From the NCBI GenBank assembly GCA_015657535.1, contig JADHZB010001428.1, positions 1-25,375 of the forward strand: a stretch of DNA of 25,375 bases, given 5' to 3'. The DNA comes from Nephromyces sp. MM_2019 (taxonomy: Eukaryota > Apicomplexa > Aconoidasida > Nephromycida). Positions 10,797 through 25,375 of this stretch are shown here, piece by piece; the stretch's first letter is position 1; each line of letters starts with the position of its first letter. The translations under genes were made by a program, and so were the position numbers. Under the pieces are notes generated by a model that ran no database searches, had not been told where the DNA came from, and was given only the letters and a program-made list of their open reading frames with translations.

Positions 10797-11020
10797 CTTT
10801 AGGAACGGCATTGACTTTTGTAGGAAATAGTTCCCGATACTCTTGAGCATCATAAAATCTGCATTCTTCTGATGTTTGTGGTAAAACCAATGAGGGCGCG
10901 TCGCAGGTTTCAGTGTCCGCTGAAAGAATTCTAATTGACGCTGGGTGAGTAGGTTTAATTCTTTGGGATAGATGAGTATCTCTGAGCTGGAAATCAGAAT
11001 CTAAAAAGTTCTTAGCTTTC
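10797..11020 (-). CDS. Internal exon of an unassembled minus-strand gene
   Basis: Follows an acceptor TTGTGTGTACAG and reads for 74 codons (for example RKAKNFLDSDFQLRD and DTETCDAPSLVLPQTSEE) before a possible donor GTTATT. The frame is open to a TAG at 10728-10726. It is polar, with Ser and Pro typical of a disordered region. The neighbouring exons are probably the coding segments at 11.1-11.8 kb, but phases could not be closed. Confidence 0.45.
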
Positions 11021-11114
11021 CTGTACACACAAGAGATGTGCACGTCACTTGATTATAGTATGATTCTATTTTTGGCATGTTTACATGATTAGTGATAACT
11101 CCAGTAATAGTGTC

Positions 11115-11465
11115 TTATTCTTTTTTTATTCTCTTGGGACTTATCATTTCATCCGTTATCTTATGAAGTGCCAGTATCTGTCCTCCATCTTGCTGTTTTA
11201 TTCGGTACAATTGAGTATGAATCTTGTACATATGTCCTTGTGCAAGTTTAAGCATGGAATTTTTGTATACTGCCCATTATACTACCTATTTCATTTCTTT
11301 GCTGCTTTTTTCTATTATATGCTTTTGCTTCCACACTTTTTTTCTATATATTGTGTGCAATCTCGAAGTATAATTCTCCGATTTGTGCAAGCTAACTATT
11401 GCAGCGATACTTTCTTTCATAACCTCGGGAAGCTGGAATGTTCTGACGATAATAAAAGCATATGA
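11115..11465 (-). CDS. Coding stretch interrupted by two in-frame stops
   Basis: After GTAGCAG, a frame reads YAFIIVRTFQLPEVMKE and onward to TAG (11288-11286) and TAA (11279-11277). It then continues in the same frame with coding character (MLKLAQGHMYKIHTQLYRI and ALHKITDEMISPKRIKK) to TAA at 11117-11115. The two halves share frame and style, so they probably belong to one gene separated by an intron or damaged by mutation. No GT/AG pair that keeps phase was found. The family is not recognised. Confidence 0.4.
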
Positions 11466-11596
11466 CTGCTACTTGGTGTGTGCAAAAATGTTTGGACCCG
11501 GATTTAATCTTTCTTCAATCCCCCTTTTGTATTGCTTTCTACAAGAACACGCAAGTAGAAAAACCTCTTCTTATACTACGCCACACGAGCGTTCAC

Positions 11597-11784
11597 CATT
11601 TTTTCGATGGATTAGTTGGGCTCCATAGGCTTGAGGATGGCTCAGCGTTTATATTTTCAAATTTCGGGCTTTTTTTCATAGCGCTAACGATTGGCGATTT
11701 ATTTTCAGGGGATACATCGGCACGGGATTCAATGCCTGTACGTATGCCTATAAGAATGCAGCTTCGTATATCTTTGCTGAGAAA
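11597..11784 (-). CDS. Internal exon of an unassembled minus-strand gene
   Basis: Between acceptor GCTCAGTATCAG and donor GTGAAC, 62 codons are open (for example LSKDIRSCILIGIRTGIE and SPENKSPIVSAMKK). Ser, Pro and Lys content suggests a disordered region. It lies upstream, in transcript order, of the coding stretch at 11465-11115, but the phases of the two do not match directly. Confidence 0.4.
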
Positions 11785-12299
11785 CTGATACTGAGCAATC
11801 ATTATTGTTACTCATACTACCTATTTCTTATTACTGAACAACTTTAAGCTGATGCAACAACGCCAAGACCTGCTGAATAAGCTTTCACTTGAACGAGCAC
11901 AAGCAGTAAAAACGTGCTGTCAAAATTTATTAGATTTTTAATCACGGTAAACACTTCAATGTGCCATCAAGTATCATTAATTTTGATAGTTACAAGAATC
12001 CCACTAACTCCAGCGATCTATGGAGTCATGAGTTTTTTTAATGTAACGCCTTAAAATGTTGAGATCTTCTTCCTATCGTATTTTTATGAGTTTTTAAACT
12101 ATTTTTGAAAAATTCACGACTAAAATTTCCATTTCACAAAAGATACGCGTAATCCTTGAACTCAAGTATATATAGGCATTAGCCATAGAAAGGGTGCGGA
12201 AAAAAATGCGATATTCTCGAACTATAGAAGTAACACTAAGTAGTGACATGTCAGTTTCTTCTGTCCTCACGAGCTAATTAGAGAAAAAAATGGTAGTTC
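11785..12299. other. AT-rich spacer or intron
   Basis: No convincing coding frame on either strand between the exons at 11.6-11.8 kb and 12.3-12.45 kb. Confidence 0.35.
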
Positions 12300-12446
12300 T
12301 TATATAAAGTGCTGAAAAAAATATTCACAATGGGTTTTAGGATACCAGTTGAGACGCTCGGGGTCTGGAGGTATAAATGCTGGCCCAAATGATACCGTAA
12401 GATAAATGGGATGGCGATTTTGGTACTCCAATCGTATGAAGAGGCG
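12300..12446 (-). CDS. Terminal exon of an unassembled minus-strand gene
   Basis: 48 codons plus TAA read with strong coding character (RLFIRLEYQNRHPIYLTVSF and PAFIPPDPERLNWYPKTH). The upstream part of the frame is also open to about 12490. A pyrimidine-rich tract and a branch-like ATTAAAC lie upstream of the acceptor GATAATAAG. Pro and aromatic residues suggest a folded domain, but no family is recognised. Confidence 0.4.
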   Translation of the reverse strand, partial: RLFIRLEYQNRHPIYLTVSFGPAFIPPDPERLNWYPKTHCEYFFQHFI

Positions 12447-12546
12447 CTTATTATCGTTCAATGATATAAGAAAATAAATGTTTAATTAAAGAGTAGCGCA
12501 TAAATGAGCGTCAATTTTTTATTGGAGACTTGTCCGGAGACATCTT

Positions 12547-12888
12547 TTATGCTTCAATGCATAGGATCTCGCTGATGTGCTTGTCATGAAGTGTGGTATC
12601 TTGCACCACCATAATGGTGTTGTAACACTCACCCAGGCTTGAAAGTGTACCTCTTCCAGTCAGATGTGCACTATCATAGATCTCGTCCATAGTGGCCTTA
12701 AAATTTTTGCCGCTCCAACTACTTCCATATAGCGTATCCTCGAACTTATTCCTTTCTGGCTCCATGTTTGATGGAGGCAGTTTCCTCAATAATCGGGTCT
12801 ATTAGCATAAAAACCATTCGTGGCAATTTCTTGTAGTCCGATTTTTGCGCTTATCACGACGCTGAAAAAAAGAATGACTCCCTAGAAC
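12547..12888 (-). CDS. Coding segments of an unassembled minus-strand gene
   Basis: Two overlapping stretches look coding. From about 12875, after a good acceptor CTTTTTTTCAG, the frame reads VVISAKIGLQEIATNGFYAN. From 12789, another frame reads MEPERNKFEDTLYGSSW and DEIYDSAHLTGRGTLSSL to TAA at 12549-12547, with a possible donor GTGAGT inside. They probably belong to one gene with the exon at 12446-12300. The junctions are unresolved, and the product is unknown. Confidence 0.35.
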
Positions 12889-13457
12889 ACAGATGATGTT
12901 ATTTTTATGTGTTTTTTAATGGGTGTTCAATGCTAAAATCATAACCGTACTGGCTACCGAAGCCTCCTGAGCTTTCACGTGTCCCATAGATTCATGGTTA
13001 ATTCCGTTTACTACATGGATGCAAGAATCATTCGTAAGAATAAAAAAGTGAAGCTCCTTTTATTTCTACCTAGCTTTTTAAATTTTCCAGGAATTTTTAT
13101 TGCGGAATGTTTGTTTGTTTTCAACTCGCACCGAGAGTTCTACGAAAATCACTTTTTGTTATACTGATAGCCTTCAGGTAGATATATCAATCTATTCCGT
13201 AGCTCTTATTCGTTCATTTAGGTTTTAGCCTTCAAAATGGAAATGCCCGGAGCGCTTCTCAAAACCGTATATCCGTATACATCCTCTGAATAATCTGCAT
13301 TTCAAAATTTCAAGTATTTCGCAAGAGTCGTTTATAAGTGCAGTTGAATGCGTGCTCAAGAGCAAGCGACTTATGGAAGCAAACATCCAGCTTCATTTTT
13401 AGCTGCAACAGTTTGCGTTTTTTGTGAGAGTTGTGATTTTTTACCATTGCTATATCT
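12889..13457. other. Mostly non-coding, weak coding hints
   Basis: A short minus-strand frame near 13233-13300 (GCIRIYGFEKRSGHFHFEG) after TTATTCAG may be a small exon. A plus-strand frame at 12979-13167 has no supporting feature. Confidence 0.25.
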
Positions 13458-13682
13458 TTAGACCTTCCTCTTGTGGCATGCAAAATGGCGAGGAGACGTA
13501 AGATTCTTGCCGTGGAAACGAAACGCCTGCTCGTGAATTAGAATCACAAACGTTCTAAATTGGGATGTGGCGCTGCGGCGTGGCCATTGTCTAGAACGGA
13601 TACAGTTTGATACGCCGGTGTGAATGCAACTCTCAATCCGTGTAGCCACTTCATCTTTGAGGAATATGTGTTGAAACGCTAA
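13458..13682 (-). CDS. Possible exon of unknown gene
   Basis: The frame is open for about 75 codons, with stretches such as FLKDEVATRIESCIHTGV and QFRTFVILIHEQAFRF. An acceptor-like ATTTTAG precedes it. Local GC content is higher than around it, so stops are rarer and the coding call is weak. Confidence 0.3.
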   Translation of the reverse strand, partial: LAFQHIFLKDEVATRIESCIHTGVSNCIRSRQWPRRSATSQFRTFVILIHEQAFRFHGKNLTSPRHFACHKRKV

Positions 13683-13997
13683 AATGAACATACCTTACTC
13701 AACTAATCTGCATATAAAAAATATAATTCGCACCAACAATAAACTATGAGGAAGCAAGCAACATCAAAAAATAACATTTAATACGTATCCTTGAGAGTAT
13801 ATGTCATCCGAAAGTTTTGTCTCAAGAAATGTCAGCAATTCTATGCATATTAGCAAGCTTTTTTAAAATGTATATTTGTGAGGTCATACTGGTCTTCGCG
13901 GAGGTCCTCGAAACTTGCTAGGCTGTGTGGAAAAGTTTGTTTCAGGAAAAAGACAACATAGCGCCTCTTCCGGCTCTTACTTTCAGTGCTTTACTTA

Positions 13998-14122
13998 CCC
14001 CGTCGCAGAAGAGTAGCATTGGATTAAGTTATATTTCATTCACGATGAACTTTATTACTAATTTTACCCCCGTCACGGAAGATTAGCACTTAAGTAGCCT
14101 ATATTTCGTTCACAATAATCTT
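13998..14122. repeat. Degenerate direct repeat, about 55 bp, period about 69
   Basis: CCCCGTCGCAGAAGAGTAGC (from 13998) and CCCCGTCACGGAAGATTAGC (from 14067) begin two related blocks. Both continue through TATATTTC-TTCAC motifs and share roughly three quarters of their bases. No gene is evident inside. Confidence 0.6.
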
Positions 14123-14300
14123 TTCATCGGCACAACATTTGCATTGATTCTTTTAGCTAGCCAGCTTCACGGGAGCGGCAAACAAAAATTCGATTGGGGT
14201 TTTGCCTAATCTGCTGTAGTACCACAAAATTTTTAAGAAGAAATAAACTTAGCCTCACAAGACAACTTGATGCTGAAAATGTCCCAAGTATGATACTTAC

Positions 14301-14381
14301 GCCCAAAGAACTTGTATGAACATCTCAAACAATTTTTCAATAGACGCAGCCGTGTAGTCGTGCTTGCAGGATTTCGTCTGA
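14301..14381 (-). CDS. Small internal exon
   Basis: Between acceptor CTTCAAATAG and a consensus donor GTAAGT, 26 codons read KSCKHDYTAASIEKLFEMF and on to QVLW. The phase (1-nt start, 2-nt end) would accept a junction from the GTATGC donor candidate in the coding stretch upstream. Too short for any family assignment. Confidence 0.4.
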
Positions 14382-14559
14382 CTATTTGAAGGCGACCAAG
14401 ATTAGGCAATCCTGGATGATGGTCCCACCCTGATGCATGTCAAACAAAAGACACGCCTCGTGATGTACTCCTCAGCAAATTGCGTGCACTACATCTATAT
14501 GCATAAGTTATAATAGCACCCTTTTCCCGGCAGCAATGTATCCGCAGTGCTCATTTTTT

Positions 14560-15000
14560 TCATCTTTTATTCTTCCATATATGATGGTTCAGAAGTCGCT
14601 CGTTTCTGTTTATGGCATCCTGTGAGTGCAGTAAGCTGGTCCTAGCATACGATGCGGCCTTCTGGTATGTTTCAATGTTGAAATCAAGTGCTGAAGTATC
14701 CAAGGAGTTAATGAAACTGGCGGAAATTGCTGAAATTGCAGTGAATCACTCACCAATCTCATCTAAGTGGGCGGTCTGTTCGCACACAAGGCAACTTTCA
14801 TCTTGCAAGGGCAGTAAGTCACTCTCGCTAATTTCATCCAAACTGCCGGTGAAGCAATGAATTGGGGTTTTAAGGTTAAAACAAAATGGAAACCCTCAGG
14901 ATGGCTGCTCACCAAGAAGCCACACATTTTTATGTGTGAACTTCCCTCCATTGTTACTGGAGACCCCTAGAGATACACAAAATACGTTGTTTACTCTAAT
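14560..15000 (-). CDS. Coding stretch needing two micro-introns or stop readthrough
   Basis: One minus-strand frame reads GKFTHKNVWLLG, then TGA (14898-14896), then SLDEISESDLLPLQDESC and LVCEQTAHLDEIG, then TGA (14748-14746), then SFINSLDTSALDFNIETYQ and ASYARTSLLHSQDAINRNE to TGA (14562-14560). The middle stop is removed by a 24-nt GTGAGT...TTTCAG intron at 14753-14730, and the first by an 18-nt GTGAGC...CTGAG candidate. A downstream exon may be 14381-14301. TGA ends the better-resolved genes here, so it is unlikely to be a sense codon. No family is recognised. Confidence 0.4.
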
Positions 15001-15940
15001 TACCCTTAGAGCATGCTCAAAAAAAAGAGCAAAAAGCACACAAAAAGTGAGTCGATACAAATGATAGCTTTTTAGCTCTACCAAGAATATTGGCAACTTC
15101 TCTAGAATAAAACTAATGAAAATGATGGCATTGTAGCACCACATTATTATATGATGTACTTTCATACAATAAATTTTTATACTTTATTTAAAAATATGTG
15201 CTCAGCTATCCAAATAAATTTCTATGAGCCCATATATACGTAAATTTCTATGGTACTCTCCAGTGGTATAGCATGACTCAAGTGTGCACCAGTAGGATAC
15301 CTGGCGGTTATAGATGGATGAATAATTTTATTGAAGAGAATCAGATAAATAGCAAAGTAATGGGACTATATTTGATATTTTTAGGATTTCTCTACTGCTT
15401 CCATTGATATTAGTACTCCGATTCCTATAGTTATATCTGTATGTTCAGAAAGGAGTTTTTATTTAAAAAAAAAACTCCTAAATTTTTTGTTCCTCGAGTC
15501 TATGCAAATCTTCCTTTTATAGAATCTATAGCAACTACTAAAAAAAAATTTATACACTCTTTTATACGTTTGGCCCATTCGTAGCAGAACCAATAGTTAT
15601 GCCTTAAAAAACTCGTATAGAAAGTTTTAAAATCCATTGGTTTATGAAAAAAAATCTGGCAGGCAGCTCTAGATAGCCTAATATTAATTGTAGTCTAGCG
15701 ATGAACTAGCAATAAATTTACATTCATTGATTGAATGACAAAGACTATATTTCAAAATATCACCAAAGAACTTAATATAATACCAGCAGGCCAGTAGTAG
15801 TGCTGCTAGAAGGTGCTGTGTTTCTCATAAAGCGTCTACAAGCTGCTAGCGCAACCAGCTTAAATTATCAACTATTAAGGTTTTGGGATAGTTGGTTTTG
15901 AAGCTGGTAGAAAACTCTGGTTTAAGAGTCAATTTGGCCA
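15001..15940. other. AT-rich spacer, no supported gene
   Basis: Contains A/T runs and short frames only. A hydrophobic minus-strand frame at 15000-15165 is continuous with the coding stretch below but has no independent coding character. Confidence 0.35.
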
Positions 15941-16200
15941 TGAAATACCTGTACAGCTACACGCTACTAGGGAAATTATGAATTACCAAGAAAGCTATAC
16001 TTTACTGGGAGAACTACTGAAAATTACCTATGAAACTACACTTTACTAGGAATATTGCCATGAATTACCAGTAAAATTATTCTGGACTGGGAGAGCAATC
16101 GTCACTTATCTATAAGGCTATACTTTACTGCGAGAGCTACCGTAAATTACCATCAATTACCTATAAATTACACTTTACCAGAAATTTTGCAGTAAATTCG
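15941..16200. repeat. Degenerate tandem repeat, unit about 40 bp, six copies
   Basis: Units start near 15941, 15979, 16018, 16061, 16102 and 16143. Each carries a version of TGAATTACC followed by GCTATACTTTACTGGGAGA. Copies differ by substitutions and a few indels. The array lies at the boundary between the AT-rich half of the window and the GT/CA-rich half with the PheRS gene. Confidence 0.75.
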
Positions 16201-16950
16201 ATAAGCAGAAAAGTATCTCCATCATCTGTGCTACATCTAGATTGTTCCACTGAGAGACAACTGTAGAATAAAATCGGAACATTTACTCTCAAAAAGGCAA
16301 CTTAGCATTTTGCCTCAGTCGCATGCAAATATAAGCTCTCCAACACACATTACACCTACAGCACCATGAAGAAGGTGGCACACACGGAATGCCCATGTAA
16401 CTTGCAATTTTTCCCATGTGCCTTCCTACACTTTTGAAGGCCTTCACCCACAGCCAAACTCTCACCCCCTTGAATAATTCATGAGCTCAAGGGAATCGTC
16501 TTACCCCACTCTCTTTTGTAAAGCTTTGAGTGATAATTGATACTCTCTTTTTTGCTGAATTTCTGCCTCTTCCTGCTGAAAATTGGCCTTTTCACGCTTA
16601 CCTTCACCCCCCTTCTATCCTTGCTTTCTGCCGTTTCTTATGTCAACTCTCCTCCCCCCCCTCCACCCCCCCCCATATACTACAGAATGTAATTCCGCTT
16701 TCCTTTACGATAAGAGCTTTCATTTATATAACAAATTCTTACCTTTTACTACCCCTCATTTAAGATAGACAAAAAGCCCTTTCTACTCCTTCTTTTTCTG
16801 GTTATCACAACATCCACGAGCCTCAACTTACCCTTTAAGATTCCACATTAGCAAACTTCCTCTTGTGTTTTGATACCACTACCAACCCTGCACAAATCAT
16901 AGAATCATTGATTTTCCTAGTTTCTTTGGCAGCTTCATCTTTTTAGCGCC
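16201..16950 (+). promoter_or_regulatory. 5' flank and likely leader of the PheRS gene
   Basis: Pyrimidine-rich on the plus strand, with two C runs at 16654-16661 and 16666-16674. No TATA box can be assigned with confidence. CTAG and GGCAG sites at 16916-16932 would allow a leader intron, but none is demonstrated. The initiation context is TAGCGCCATGACT. Confidence 0.4.
16647..16674 (+). repeat. C-rich tract upstream of the PheRS gene
   Basis: CTCT CCTCCCCCCCCTCC ACCCCCCCCC with runs of eight and nine C. The opposite strand is correspondingly G-rich and could form a G-quadruplex if further short G runs take part. Confidence 0.8.
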
Positions 16951-24498
<7,548 letters not shown>

Positions 24499-25375
24499 GC
24501 AGTGTGTGAAAACGCAGTTTTTTGTTATTCCGTTGTTATTATCTTCTATCTTCGCCTTCATCTTCAGTTACTTCCTCTTCGTCCTAAACTATGTGATGGC
24601 ATTTTAAGCACACATGGGATGAAGTTCTTCAGAAGAAACCTTTTCCCTGAAACTTTCTTGGGTTTATTGCAATTCGCCATGTGCGCACACACCAACACAC
24701 CCACCAACACACATACGCACATTCTTGATAGAAGTATCGTTTCCTCAAGGAAAAAAGAGGTCAAAAAACCACTTTTCCTTCCTTTTGAGCGGTTTTTCTC
24801 CCGTTTTTCTTAGTAAAAAGCATCACAGCTGCACGCTAATGCTTGAAAATGTGGAAATGAATCGTTTTCTCACACGTTTTATCGAAAATGATGAAAAAAC
24901 GTGAAATAACCGTAAGAATTGAAGCCCAGGATTAACAAACTTTCTTAGAATCCTTTGCCATGTCTTCATGATAAAAATCCATCATTACGCGAGCTCCAGA
25001 GGTTCCATGAAAGTTTCTGTGTGTTGGAAAGAGTTTACTCTATATCTCATACGACTGTCCGCCTGTATAAATGTGTGTGTGCATTCCTCTTTATATGCAC
25101 TCCTCCTGGGGTGGGAGTGTAATCCTCCTCTTGAAGCGTGTGTGCGTGTGCCTGTGTGTGCACTTCTCTTGGAGAGTTTATGTGTGCAGCCTATAGCCAG
25201 TTTAAGAAGTTTATGCGACTGATATGAATATTCGCCAAGCGGAGATGCTAGGCGTCTCACTCGGTATACATGGAGTATTAGCATGATATAGACAACTTTC
25301 CTTTCGACTAAATGCAAGAGGTTGAAGGCATTTTTCTGTGGGGTTGTTTTGGTGTTAGTGTGTGTTGTGTGTGTG
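24499..25375. other. 3' flank of the PheRS gene and possible start of a next gene
   Basis: Contains a CA-rich tract at 24686-24722 and GT-rich sequence from 25070 to the window end. No AATAAA was noted close to the stop codon. A short plus-strand frame at 25224-25263 (MNIRQAEMLGVSL, then GTATAC donor-like) followed by GT-rich DNA resembles the start of another intron-containing gene. This is a weak suggestion only. Confidence 0.3.

Overview
The window is eukaryotic nuclear DNA, probably from an intron-rich unicellular eukaryote. The lineage cannot be fixed from the sequence. The firmest evidence is a 12-exon gene for the alpha subunit of cytosolic phenylalanyl-tRNA synthetase (PheRS) on the + strand at 16951-24498. 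All of its exons join in frame at GT/AG borders and its introns are UG-rich. No tRNA, rRNA, CRISPR array or insertion sequence was seen.

Two compositional domains meet at about 16.2 kb. Positions 1 to about 16.2 kb are AT-rich and carry small exons, mostly on the minus strand. Three multi-exon models close in phase and end at TGA: a 285-aa coiled-coil protein (1138-4352), a 501-aa protein (6294-8442) and a 125-aa protein (9773-10239). None belongs to a family I recognise. Several further coding stretches at 9.0-15.2 kb could not be assembled into complete genes. Positions 16.2-25.4 kb are less AT-rich, hold the PheRS gene, and are dominated by GT/CA simple repeats, including a pure (GT)56 tract and a 12-unit CTTGAG-punctuated GT array.

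Three observations stand out. First, between two spliced genes (4532-5083, minus) lies a broken copy of what looks like a bacterial HflK (SPFH/Band 7) gene, with frameshifts, deletions and in-frame stops; it may be a relic of lateral transfer from a bacterium. Second, several gene models require very short introns (21, 21, 24 and perhaps 18 nt), each carrying an in-frame stop. Third, the last PheRS intron contains a 90-nt, stop-free, phase-compatible candidate cassette exon (24220-24309). It would interrupt class II motif 3 and ends at a copy of a recurrent intronic 12-mer, GTGTACATACAC, which contains the Pumilio-type core UGUANAUA.

PheRS alpha charges tRNA-Phe together with a beta subunit that is not in this window. 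The other genes give no clue to a shared pathway.
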